Below, in pieces: positions 8,386 to 16,485 of a stretch of DNA of 64,000 nucleotides. The stretch covers positions 4,773,001-4,837,000 of the forward strand of contig NC_009901.1 of the NCBI RefSeq assembly GCF_000018285.1, given 5' to 3'. The notes beneath the pieces are model-generated. The model had not been told where the DNA came from. It saw only the letters and a list, made by a program, of their open reading frames with translations, and did not search any database. A program made the position numbers and the translations under genes. This DNA comes from Shewanella pealeana ATCC 700345 (lineage in GTDB: Bacteria > Pseudomonadota > Gammaproteobacteria > Enterobacterales > Shewanellaceae). The first letter of the stretch is position 1; each line of letters begins with the position of its first letter.

Positions 8386-9069
8386 ATGAGCCGTATATTA
8401 TTGGTAGATGATGACTTAGGTCTATCTGAGTTGCTTGCACAACTGCTGGAACTTGAAGGTTTCAAACTGACACTCGCCCATGATGGTCAGTCGGGACTCG
8501 ATCTTGCTATTGAGCAACAATTCGATCTCATTTTACTCGATGTTATGCTGCCAAAGCTCAATGGCTTCGAGGTGTTACGCGCACTTCGCAGTAAAAAGCA
8601 GACTCCAGTATTGATGCTCACCGCCCGCGGTGATGAAATCGATCGCGTTGTCGGCTTAGAGATTGGCGCCGACGATTACCTGCCTAAACCGTTTAACGAC
8701 AGAGAACTCGTGGCGCGTATTCGAGCCATTATCCGCCGCACTCATATACAACCGAGTGAAGCCCCTCAGGCTATACACCAGTATGGTGACATCCATTTAG
8801 ATCCCGCTCGTCAGGAAGTGCACTGCCAAGATCAGCTCATCATACTCACAGGAACCGAATTCAGTCTGCTGTTTGAACTGGTTAAAAATGCCGGCGAGCT
8901 CGCGAGTAAAGAGGCCCTAAGCGAAAAGGTGCTAGGCAAAAAATTAATGCCTTTCGACCGCAGCTTAGACATGCACCTTTCTAACCTGCGTAAGAAGATG
9001 CCAGAGCGTGATGATGGCCGCCCTCGAGTGAAAACTATTCGTGGTAAAGGCTACATTTGGTTACCTTAA
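8386..9069 (+). CDS. cpxR: Envelope-stress response regulator CpxR
   Basis: A 227-residue OmpR/PhoB-type regulator. The receiver domain shows the acidic pocket VDDD, phospho-acceptor Asp52 in LILLDVMLPKLNG, Thr/Ser switch (LMLTARGDE) and the conserved Lys (YLPKPF). The C-terminal winged helix includes LTGTEFSLLFELVKNAG and DRSLDMHLSNLRKKM, which are close to E. coli CpxR. Its stop codon abuts the ATG of cpxA with no gap, indicating translational coupling. It activates envelope protein-quality genes in the family. The upstream CpxR boxes imply positive autoregulation. Confidence 0.95.
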   Translation: MSRILLVDDDLGLSELLAQLLELEGFKLTLAHDGQSGLDLAIEQQFDLILLDVMLPKLNGFEVLRALRSKKQTPVLMLTARGDEIDRVVGLEIGADDYLPKPFNDRELVARIRAIIRRTHIQPSEAPQAIHQYGDIHLDPARQEVHCQDQLIILTGTEFSLLFELVKNAGELASKEALSEKVLGKKLMPFDRSLDMHLSNLRKKMPERDDGRPRVKTIRGKGYIWLP

Positions 9070-10446
9070 ATGCAGCTAACAAAAACCCCCAACAATATAT
9101 TCGTCAAGCTACTGCTGGGTTTTTGGCTGTGTAGCTCCTTGATCATAGCCCTTATCGGCATGCTGCCGTTATTACAGCAAAACCATGATCAATCTGCGAT
9201 TCCAGCTCCGTTAGAACGTTTACTGGAAAAAAGTGCCAAACGCATCAGCCAAAACCCACAAATTCTTAATTCAGACAAGCTCACCCATTGGAGTCGCTTT
9301 AAAGAATTCAAAGGTCGCCCTGCCCGCATCTACTTAGTCGACGAATACGGTAAGGTGCTCAATAGCCATAAGTCATCACGTTCACTGAGGCGCTTTATGC
9401 TGATGGCCGATGAAGCGGGCCATCCAATTAAACATCAATTTAGGGATGAGCTGATTTTCGGCCCTTATAACTTTGAGATAAAAGGTAAGCCTTACAGCCT
9501 ATACGGCCGCTTACCAGAACATCATCCAAGGCCTTGGTTCTTCTTCTTTATCGACAATAAGATCCTCACATTGAGCATTGCCATTATCTTATCTGGCCTG
9601 CTCTGCGGACTATTTGCCTGGCATCTCGGTAAGCCGTTGCGCTCACTAAAGCGCAGCGCCGATGCACTCGCAGCTGGCGACTTAAGCAGCCGTGTTGATA
9701 TGGCAACAGCCCTGCGTAACGACGAAGTTGGCCAATTAGCTCAAGCCTTTAATGGCATGGCTAACTCGGTTGAAGATATGGTTAACAGCCAGCAGAGGTT
9801 GATTAGCGATATCTCTCATGAGCTGCGCACCCCGCTAACAAGGCTCAAGCTCTCTTTGGCACTGAGTCGTAAGAAGGGGCAAGAAACACCAGAGATGAAG
9901 CGAATTGAGTATGAAGCCGATCAACTCGAGCAGATGATTGCCGAGCTGTTAGAGCTGTCTAGGGTGAAGCTCAATGCCAACGAGAATAAACGCAGTCTTG
10001 AGCTGGCCGAAACCTTAAGCCAAGTCTTGGACGATGCCGATTTCGAAGCGCAGCAACAGCAAAAGCAGCTGCATATCGATATCGATGAATCTATCGTGAT
10101 ACCGCTTTACCCTAGGCCCTTATCTAGAGCGGTAGAGAACCTGCTCAGAAATGCGATTCGTTACGCCAATACCCAAGTCTCAATTCAAGCCATGGCCAGT
10201 GCCAGTGCCAGCGGCGTGCAGATTGAGATTATCGATGATGGCCCAGGCATTAGCGACGAAGCCGACTTAGAAGCGATATTCAAGCCTTTCTATCGACCAC
10301 AATCGGCGCGAGAACGGGAGTCTGGCGGCTGGGGGTTAGGTTTGGCGATTGCCAAGGCGGCAATTCAAGCCCATCAAGGCAAGATCACCGCAGTCAATCA
10401 ACAACCTAGCGGATTAAAGATCAACATTCACTTGCCTCAAAAGTAA
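9070..10446 (+). CDS. cpxA: Envelope-stress sensor histidine kinase CpxA
   Basis: A 458-residue inner-membrane kinase, the expected CpxA length. Two membrane segments (about residues 12-30 and 165-185) flank a periplasmic sensor domain. A HAMP domain follows (GKPLRSLKRSADALAAGDL), then the H-box SDISHELRTPLTRLKLS, N-box (AVENLLRNAIRYA), DDGPGI and GWGLGLAIAKAA. It phosphorylates CpxR and is inhibited by CpxP in E. coli. The ATG directly follows the cpxR stop. Confidence 0.95.
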   Translation: MQLTKTPNNIFVKLLLGFWLCSSLIIALIGMLPLLQQNHDQSAIPAPLERLLEKSAKRISQNPQILNSDKLTHWSRFKEFKGRPARIYLVDEYGKVLNSHKSSRSLRRFMLMADEAGHPIKHQFRDELIFGPYNFEIKGKPYSLYGRLPEHHPRPWFFFFIDNKILTLSIAIILSGLLCGLFAWHLGKPLRSLKRSADALAAGDLSSRVDMATALRNDEVGQLAQAFNGMANSVEDMVNSQQRLISDISHELRTPLTRLKLSLALSRKKGQETPEMKRIEYEADQLEQMIAELLELSRVKLNANENKRSLELAETLSQVLDDADFEAQQQQKQLHIDIDESIVIPLYPRPLSRAVENLLRNAIRYANTQVSIQAMASASASGVQIEIIDDGPGISDEADLEAIFKPFYRPQSARERESGGWGLGLAIAKAAIQAHQGKITAVNQQPSGLKINIHLPQK

Positions 10447-10461
10447 GCGCTCTGCCAGCAT

Positions 10462-11109
10462 CTAAGCTGCGTTTGCCGCAGGCTCAAGCCGGGCAAGCCA
10501 GCTGGCATAGTCCGCCAGCTTTGGAATGCGCTTATCTGAGTGCCCCATCAACTGGGTTAGCGCATAACTAAATTGGTAGTACAGGCTGGCGTCGTCATAC
10601 TGCTTACCCGCATCATCACAATTAATCAGTGCGCCGCGTAGGTAATTACCCACTAGCTCGGCACGATTAAAGCCTTCGACCACACCGACGGCCTTTATCA
10701 GCTCCCTGTTCCAGCGAATATACTCGCCATAGATCTGTTCAAATGCGGCTCGATTTTCATCGGTCACCTGCTGTAGCAGCTCAGAATTGGGCATCACACG
10801 GGAGATGATAAAGCGATCATATAGCAGATCGTCTCGCAGGCCCCAGCAATGATGCATCAGAAATCGAGTCAAGTAATCAGCGTACAGCGCGTCATCGATG
10901 GCCGCTCTCTCTAGACGTTTTCTGTAATGAGCCGTCGCAACCGCCACCACCAGATCCGCCTCAGTAGGAAAGTGATTATAGATGGTGCCCTTAGAGATCT
11001 GGCTCGCCTCAACTAGGTGGGAGCGGCGCAGATCGAAGCTCTTATGGCCTCGCAAGCAACGCTCGGCGATATCGGTTAAGTAGCTCTCTCGCTGCTGCCA
11101 ATTACTCAT
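10462..11109 (-). CDS. TetR/AcrR-family transcriptional regulator
   Basis: A 215-residue regulator. The N-terminal helix-turn-helix is recognisable in SHLVEASQISKGTIYNHFPT, the classic 'skgtiY.hF' pattern of TetR proteins, although the first helix is less typical (RCLRGHKSFDLRRSH). The ligand-binding part (residues 60-215) has no specific family marks. GAGG lies 5 bases before the ATG. It converges on cpxA and diverges from a LysR gene at 11231; neither neighbour suggests a ligand. Confidence 0.75.
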   Translation of the reverse strand: MSNWQQRESYLTDIAERCLRGHKSFDLRRSHLVEASQISKGTIYNHFPTEADLVVAVATAHYRKRLERAAIDDALYADYLTRFLMHHCWGLRDDLLYDRFIISRVMPNSELLQQVTDENRAAFEQIYGEYIRWNRELIKAVGVVEGFNRAELVGNYLRGALINCDDAGKQYDDASLYYQFSYALTQLMGHSDKRIPKLADYASWLARLEPAANAA

Positions 11110-11230
11110 GTCGACCTCTTCACAAATCTAACAATCAGTTGAAATTCAGTTCACATTGATAAGGTAGCAGCCTAGGAGCAGAGCGGGTATTGAGTAATAC
11201 TGATACCACTATGAATAAACTCAATAGCCC

Positions 11231-12118
11231 ATGTTAAAAATCGAACTATTAGAAAGCTTCATTGCCGTTGTTGAGTGTGGAAACCTTTCCAAAGCGGCAG
11301 ATAAGCTCTGTCGCACCCAGTCGACAATAAGTTTGCAAATCAAGAAGCTAGAAGAAAGTGTGGGTAAACCTTTGCTGTTGCGAGACAACAAAGGCGTCAC
11401 TTTGACTGAATCAGGCAAGACGCTACTTAACTACGCCTATAAGATGCTACAGCTCAGTTCTCAAGCAATTGATGAGCTAAAAGATTGTCAAAATCGTGAA
11501 GTGATACGTCTAGGGGTACCGACCGACTACATCAATCGCTATCTTGGCAGCTTCTTACTAGAGTTTATTCGTGAGTTTACTTGTATCGAATTAGTCATAG
11601 ATACCGATGTTAGTGGCAACCTCTATAAACGGCTGCATAACGGCGAGTTTGATGTGATTGTGGCAACCCACTGGCAAACACCGGCGGCTGGCCACGGCGA
11701 GTTACTGTTTGAGCGCCGCTTTCACTGGGTGGCGGCCAAAGGCGGCAGCGCCCATAAACGTGAAACCGTACCTATGGCGCTTTATCCAGAGAATTGTCCT
11801 ATTCGCGCCCAAGTTTTTGCTAACCACCAGATCTCTATGCGTCCAATGAGTGTTTTGCTATCGACGCCATCTCCAACCGCCATGTGCATGGCGGTGGAAA
11901 ATGACTTAGTGATCGCGCCCATCGCCGAATTCCGCATTAACGATAAGATGCAGATCATCGATCCGATTGAGCATAACATTCCACCACTGCCCACCTTCAA
12001 CGAATCTCTGTACCTCAACCCAGAGACTCAAACGGCAGCGACTAACCAGCTAATCAACCTGATCAAGGCCAATGTGCAAGGGCTAGGTGAAGCCAACCAA
12101 GCCAATAAGATGAGTTAA
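11231..12118 (+). CDS. LysR-family transcriptional regulator
   Basis: A 295-residue LysR protein. The N-terminal winged helix is complete (IELLESFIAVVECGNLSKAADKLCRTQSTISLQIKKLE), followed by an effector-binding domain of the periplasmic-binding-protein fold. It is divergent from the TetR gene at a spacing of 121 bases. There is no strong Shine-Dalgarno before the ATG. No enzyme gene is adjacent in the expected divergent position, so its regulon is unknown. Confidence 0.85.
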   Translation: MLKIELLESFIAVVECGNLSKAADKLCRTQSTISLQIKKLEESVGKPLLLRDNKGVTLTESGKTLLNYAYKMLQLSSQAIDELKDCQNREVIRLGVPTDYINRYLGSFLLEFIREFTCIELVIDTDVSGNLYKRLHNGEFDVIVATHWQTPAAGHGELLFERRFHWVAAKGGSAHKRETVPMALYPENCPIRAQVFANHQISMRPMSVLLSTPSPTAMCMAVENDLVIAPIAEFRINDKMQIIDPIEHNIPPLPTFNESLYLNPETQTAATNQLINLIKANVQGLGEANQANKMS

Positions 12119-12220
12119 TTGGATTTGCTAGATTAAGTAAAAGATCCACCTTCTGAAGAGGGTGGCTTTGCCCATCTGTTATAAAGCAGACTCCCTAAAA
12201 GGGAGCTTTCCTACCGTGCG

Positions 12221-12300
12221 TTAACAAGACGCCGTAAATATATCCCTATAGGCTCTACTAAATCATCCCTGATTTAGAAGCTTGTACCGCACTATTAGCA
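12221..12300. repeat. Partial hairpin-array element (left-module type)
   Basis: This stretch aligns in layout with the left modules of the larger elements at 23331 and 24467: a short stem with a TCCC loop, the linker GGCTCTAC, then the hairpin CTAAATCA-TCCC-TGATTTAG (12258-12277) followed by GAAGCTT. In the larger elements the equivalent stem is GGTTTCA / TGAAACC with the same TCCC loop. Sequence differs in both arms at matching positions, so pairing is kept. Confidence 0.55.
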
Positions 12301-12529
12301 AAGCTCACGTATCACTTGAGTTAATAAGCTATGTTTAAATGAACTTATAAGCCGTGTATCACATGGATGCTAAGCTTGCCTCCATGGACACTTTCTTTTC
12401 AAACAAAAGTCGGCGTGCTTATAAGTCGTTAAACATTGCCTTTATCCGCAATGCCATTGAACGTACTTCAGGCAGAGCCTAATTGATGATAACGGCCCCT
12501 ACTGAAGTAGGTAGTTTAGGGCTAAAATT

Positions 12530-12559
12530 AAAAATGCCAACGAAGTCGTTGGCATTTTT
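12530..12559. terminator. Bidirectional terminator downstream of dddY
   Basis: A perfect 14-bp stem AAAAATGCCAACGA / TCGTTGGCATTTTT with a minimal loop. It lies 29 bases past the dddY stop on the minus strand and about 410 bases after the LysR gene on the plus strand, and has T-runs in both directions. Confidence 0.85.
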
Positions 12560-12587
12560 CTATCTAATTTTAATCAGCTTACTAGCA

Positions 12588-13832
12588 CTACCATTTAACT
12601 TTAGTTAAATCACATTGAATCACTTCACCGCGCTTAGCTGGCGTTCCAGGGTTTGCAGCTGATTCGCAAAGTAAGGTTGTACCATAATCATTACGGGTAT
12701 CATGAGCGTTACTACGCGCCCAAACAGAGACAATGGCACGCTCTTCAGGCTTGGCTTCACAGCTACCATCAATCTCAAATGCATGAATGGTATTTTGGTG
12801 AAAATAGATCAGTGCATCTTGCTCGCTGCTACCAGATAACCACATAGTTTGTGAATTATGCTGACCTTCATCAAACTGCACTCGACGCATGGTGTCGTCT
12901 TCTTTAACCGTGGTAATCAATGGCGAATCTTCACGAATCGCCATGGTTTTAAACTGATTAGTACAGGCTGGCACACGCATGTTGTAGTACATTTCTGACA
13001 CAGCATGATTATGGAACGGATATAGAGTATCCACTGCTTGCACAGTCATACCCACTTCAGCCCCTACCTTTTCGCCATTGATTTCATCAATACGCAATAG
13101 GCCCCAGTGACCGAAAATCTCGGCGTAGGCATAACCACCACGAATATTGTCAAAGTTCTTATCGTTACGCTTACTTTCTTCAGCGTACATAGGGAACCAG
13201 CCTGCTGTGGCCCAAAGATTTGGCAGAGAGTTTGCGCTGATGTCGTAAGGGAATACAGCTGGCATCTTCACTTCATCACCTGTCACCATCTTGTAGAAGT
13301 TCTTAGTAAGGCTATTACCGTACTCTTTAACCTCTTTATTTGTCACTTTCTCATCGAAAAACTCTTCAAAAGTAGTGCGTTTAAAATGCTGGGCTACTGG
13401 CGAGTGCTGCTCAAGTTCTCCACCTGGGCTATAAATCCAGCTTACATCTTCACGAGCGCCGAAACATTTTTTAGCTTCATCGGCATTATTAAGCACTTGA
13501 TAGATATTTTTTACCATCAACTTCATATCGCGGCGATCCATCACGCACATGTTCTGGCCACCTTCGGTAGAATCTACCATCGCCGTGTCAGAGTTCAAAC
13601 AACCACTATTTTGGTCATTGGTTAGCGCTGCGGCATAAGCACGTAAATAGGTCAAAGTTTCATCCCATAATATATCGATATACTTTTGATCTTCACCGCT
13701 ATATTTAGGCGACTCGCCTAAACATTGGAATTGAGCATTATTAATATCATTAGCATCTAAAAAGTCAGGCAGTTCAGCTGCAGCCAGTCCATTTGATGCC
13801 AGTAAACATCCCAGTAGTATTTGGTATTTCAT
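12588..13832 (-). CDS. dddY: Periplasmic DMSP lyase DddY
   Basis: A 414-residue secreted enzyme that cleaves dimethylsulfoniopropionate to dimethyl sulfide and acrylate. The frame opens three codons earlier with GTG, but AGGG lies 8 bases before the ATG of MKYQILLGCLLASNGLAAAE, which is a Sec signal peptide. The cupin-like catalytic motif H-x-H-x3-E-x-Y is present as FHNHAVSEMYY (His274, His276, Glu280, Tyr282). Together with a later histidine (TIHAFE, His350) it matches the zinc ligands and catalytic tyrosine reported for DddY. Several cysteines suit a periplasmic location. It has its own promoter and terminator and shares a promoter architecture with ardA upstream. Confidence 0.9.
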   Translation of the reverse strand: MKYQILLGCLLASNGLAAAELPDFLDANDINNAQFQCLGESPKYSGEDQKYIDILWDETLTYLRAYAAALTNDQNSGCLNSDTAMVDSTEGGQNMCVMDRRDMKLMVKNIYQVLNNADEAKKCFGAREDVSWIYSPGGELEQHSPVAQHFKRTTFEEFFDEKVTNKEVKEYGNSLTKNFYKMVTGDEVKMPAVFPYDISANSLPNLWATAGWFPMYAEESKRNDKNFDNIRGGYAYAEIFGHWGLLRIDEINGEKVGAEVGMTVQAVDTLYPFHNHAVSEMYYNMRVPACTNQFKTMAIREDSPLITTVKEDDTMRRVQFDEGQHNSQTMWLSGSSEQDALIYFHQNTIHAFEIDGSCEAKPEERAIVSVWARSNAHDTRNDYGTTLLCESAANPGTPAKRGEVIQCDLTKVKW

Positions 13833-13867
13833 TATCATCACCCTATATTTGATTTTTATAAAACAGC

Positions 13868-13907
13868 TTATTAATTAAAATGATATAGGTGGAATTAATT
13901 CCAAAAA
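13868..13907 (-). promoter_or_regulatory. dddY promoter with TTGGAA-N4-TTCCA operator
   Basis: On the minus strand the sequence reads TTTTGGAAT-TAA-TTCCA-CCTA-TATCATT. The operator core TGGAATTAATTCCA occupies 13890-13903 and the probable -10 hexamer TATCAT begins 4 bases after it. The same spacing and bases recur at the ardA promoter. The operator overlaps or adjoins the -35 region. The start codon lies 58 bases beyond the operator edge. Confidence 0.7.
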
Positions 13908-14015
13908 TCTACCTCATCGAGACTTATAGCTTAATCCTCTTACCTGAGTCACAATAACAAGATAAATAGCCGCAAATTTAGATTATAAAGCTTGCAAACC
14001 AAATGCTTACAAGCA

Positions 14016-14041
14016 AAAAAGACCACTAGCGTGGTCTTTTT
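14016..14041. terminator. Terminator after ardB
   Basis: An 11-bp stem AAAAAGACCAC / GTGGTCTTTTT with a TAGC loop. It lies downstream of ardAB on the minus strand and separates that unit from dddY, so dddY needs its own promoter. Confidence 0.85.
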
Positions 14042-14111
14042 AAATTGCAGGATTTTATAAAGTAATGCTAAGAGATGAAGTTTAGCTATTACCCTTTAAT
14101 GAACGACTAGC

Positions 14112-14465
14112 TTACTCTTTGTGCTTGTCATACTTAAATGTATGACAGTTGCTACAGATTGGCTTTTTAGCTTCGTGCTCACCATGACACTCAATACATG
14201 GCAGCTCTTTACCATAGTGCAAGTTGTTGTGTGGGTTTTGCCACTTATCTTCTTCACTACGTGCCGATTGCTCAGCTAAGTCATCAACATCGTGACACTG
14301 TAGACAAGCCTGATCTGATGGGTAATTTTTCATACCTTGGTCATGGCAGGCTTTACAGTCTTTACCGATCACTTCTTTGTGGTAGTCACGCTGTTCAATT
14401 GCTTGTGCAGACAAGCTAACTAATCCGGCTAAGACTAGGCCAAGCATCAATTTACATTTTTTCAT
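14112..14465 (-). CDS. ardB: Tetrahaem cytochrome c subunit of acrylate reductase (ArdB-like)
   Basis: A 117-residue secreted cytochrome with a Sec signal peptide (MKKCKLMLGLVLAGLVSLSAQA) and four CxxCH haem sites: CKACH, CLQCH, CIECH and CSNCH. This is the small tetrahaem fold found fused to or paired with periplasmic fumarate-reductase-like flavoproteins in Shewanella. It starts 28 bases after the ardA stop in the same direction, and would pass electrons from the quinol-linked periplasmic network to ArdA. In Shewanella woodyi the homologous pair ArdAB has been described as a flavocytochrome c acrylate reductase. Assignment to acrylate here is supported by the adjoining dddY. Confidence 0.82.
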   Translation of the reverse strand: MKKCKLMLGLVLAGLVSLSAQAIEQRDYHKEVIGKDCKACHDQGMKNYPSDQACLQCHDVDDLAEQSARSEEDKWQNPHNNLHYGKELPCIECHGEHEAKKPICSNCHTFKYDKHKE

Positions 14466-14493
14466 TTGTCAGTCCTCTCGTAGGCCAGTTAGC

Positions 14494-16014
14494 TTATGCT
14501 TGCATCATAGTGCGGGCTGCGGTCATGCCCATCACCATACACTCAGGAATAGAGCAGCTACCTAAGCGGCTAACGCCGTGAATACCACCACATACTTCAC
14601 CCGCTGCGTACAGACCAGGAATTGACTGACCCGTTAGGCTGTCTTTCACTTCGGCTTTAGTATTGATCTGCACACCGCCTTGGCAGTAATGTACTTTTGG
14701 CCACAAGCGAACCACTGTAAATGGCGCCTTGATGTACTTGCCCTTAGCTTCGGTCATGTTTTTACCAAACTGAGGGTCGTTCTGCGTTTTAACGTATTCG
14801 TTATATTCAGCAATTTGCTGCTTAAGTGGCGCCACTGGCACTTCAAAGTGCTTGGCTAACTCTTCAATTGAGTCAAACTTCCAACCCACATTGTACTTAA
14901 GCACTTTCTTAGTATTTGGGTGCTTTTTCGAGTCTTCATAACTGGTGATAAGAATTGGAGGTAATGGATTACCTTGTGCATCACGGCAGTTCAACTCAGC
15001 ATCGGCACGGGTCTTACGATCAGCGATTTCGTTCATGAAACGCTTACCGCTTAAACGGTCAATCGCGATTGAATGCGGGAAGTTGTAGATAGAGTAGTTA
15101 GACACATAACCAAAACCACCTTCATCAGGTGATGCCCAAGGGCCAGACTGGAGATGTGCTAGGTGGACAGGAACCGCACCTAAACGGAACATTTCAAACA
15201 TACCTTCACCAGTAGCGCCTGGTGCATTGGTACAACCTACTTCAGCTGTTAGGGTTGGATCTTGAGCCATACGCATATTAACGTTTTGCGCAAAACCACC
15301 TGTCGCCATAATCACGCCGCGCTTAGCTTTAATACGTACTAATTCGCCAGATTCAGGCTTGTCGAAGTAATAGCCTTCACGCATTTTAACGCCAACTACG
15401 CCACCTTTTTCATCTAAGATGAAGCCGTCGAACTTAGCGCGGTTATGGGTGTGAACGCCTATTTTGCGACATTCTTGCAGTAACGGCTGAGTAATACCGG
15501 CACCACAGCTCACTGTAGTTTGATAAGTACGCGCAACTGAGTGGCCACCAAGTTGTTGTAGGTAAGGGTGATATTCAGAGCCAGCATCTAAAGTCATCTG
15601 CAATGCTTCGACAGCGTGCTCAGCAACATGGCGAAGTAGCGCCTCATCGGCAATACCACGGCCTGCCGCTAGCTGATCGGCAACCATAGTGGCGACAGAG
15701 TCCTTAACACCCTCTTGCTTTTGCATTGGCGTATCAGGAGCCGCAAACAGGCCACCGTTAATGGCTGAGTTGCCACCAAAGTAAGACATTTTTTCAAAGA
15801 TATGAACGTCTTTTGCGCCTTTGCGTGTCGCTTCAATTGCAGCAGCCAATCCAGCAAAACCTGAACCGATAATTAGGACTTCAACTTCTTTGTCCCATTT
15901 AACGCCATTTGCACTTTCAGAAACGGCCATAGCTGGTGCGGCGATTGCCACCCCTGCAGCTGCGCCAATTCCTTTAATGAAATTACGGCGTCCTAGCAGA
16001 TCTTTATTGCTCAT
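14494..16014 (-). CDS. ardA: Periplasmic flavoprotein acrylate reductase subunit (ArdA-like)
   Basis: A 506-residue protein of the FAD-dependent fumarate reductase / flavocytochrome c family. A twin-arginine signal (GRRNFIKGIGAAAG) directs it to the periplasm. The FAD site is VLIIGSGFAGLAAAIEA near residues 45-61. Compared with Shewanella fumarate reductase Fcc3, the acid-base arginine (IADRKTRAD), the substrate histidine (KVHYCQGG) and arginine (GVSRLGSC) are retained. The histidine that binds the second carboxylate of fumarate appears to be replaced (LQSGPWASPD). This fits a monocarboxylate 2-enoate substrate. Operon with ardB, divergent from a LysR gene, and next to dddY. Urocanate or methacrylate reductase are alternatives. 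Confidence 0.82.
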   Translation of the reverse strand: MSNKDLLGRRNFIKGIGAAAGVAIAAPAMAVSESANGVKWDKEVEVLIIGSGFAGLAAAIEATRKGAKDVHIFEKMSYFGGNSAINGGLFAAPDTPMQKQEGVKDSVATMVADQLAAGRGIADEALLRHVAEHAVEALQMTLDAGSEYHPYLQQLGGHSVARTYQTTVSCGAGITQPLLQECRKIGVHTHNRAKFDGFILDEKGGVVGVKMREGYYFDKPESGELVRIKAKRGVIMATGGFAQNVNMRMAQDPTLTAEVGCTNAPGATGEGMFEMFRLGAVPVHLAHLQSGPWASPDEGGFGYVSNYSIYNFPHSIAIDRLSGKRFMNEIADRKTRADAELNCRDAQGNPLPPILITSYEDSKKHPNTKKVLKYNVGWKFDSIEELAKHFEVPVAPLKQQIAEYNEYVKTQNDPQFGKNMTEAKGKYIKAPFTVVRLWPKVHYCQGGVQINTKAEVKDSLTGQSIPGLYAAGEVCGGIHGVSRLGSCSIPECMVMGMTAARTMMQA

Positions 16015-16045
16015 CTGTCATCACCCTATTAGTTTTTATTAGACG

Positions 16046-16078
16046 CAAGAATGATAAGACTGGAACCGATTCCAAAAC
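16046..16078 (-). promoter_or_regulatory. ardA promoter with TTGGAA-N4-TTCCA operator
   Basis: On the minus strand it reads TTTTGGAAT-CGG-TTCCA-GTCT-TATCATT. The dyad TGGAACCGATTCCA occupies 16061-16074, and the probable -10 TATCAT follows 4 bases later, exactly as at dddY. The leader then runs to AGGGTGATGACAG and the ATG. The core also fits the general LacI-family pattern TGnAAnCGnTTnCA, though the dddY copy lacks the central CG. Confidence 0.7.
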
Positions 16079-16173
16079 GGGAGTTAAGCAGCTATTTACT
16101 AGATACAATAAAACAACATATCTGAACTAAAACCTAGCTCTAATGTTTGCGTTTTTTATTACTTTGGAGGTAT

Positions 16174-16191
16174 TTTGGAACTCATTCCAAA
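16174..16191. promoter_or_regulatory. Third TTGGAA-N4-TTCCAA operator, ardA / LysR intergenic
   Basis: TTTGGAACTCATTCCAAA has 7-bp arms around CTCA. It is the longest dyad of the three and lies 115 bases from the ardA operator, centre to centre. No TATCATT follows it, so it is more likely an auxiliary site for looping or cooperative binding than a promoter element. Confidence 0.55.
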
Positions 16192-16485
16192 TGCAGAGCA
16201 AGTGCAAATTCTTTAGTGATAACTGCATATAAAACACTAACCTATAGCAAGCCAACGTGTTTTGATGGCTAGCCCGCCCATCCCTTTATAGGCTAAATTT
16301 ATCGGCCAATAATCTATGAGCGTGGCCAAGTTGTATTTTTGTAATAACAGCAGAGTCATCCGCCTAGTGATTAGCCTGCTAATCGACACAGGAACTCGCG
16401 CCGAAAAAGCGCTAAACTCTCACACAGCAATCATGACTTTATACTGATTAGTATCATAAGCACTCACCGGAAAAGCCGACAAATT

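Noticed and set aside
13107..13625. 172-codon plus-strand open frame inside dddY
   Set aside because: It lies antisense to dddY, has no ribosome-binding site or domain, and is explained by the codon use of dddY.
12588..13832. Lipobox-like ILLGC in the DddY signal peptide
   Set aside because: The cysteine is at residue 9, too early for a lipoprotein signal; the peptide continues with a normal Sec signal ending near GLAAAE.
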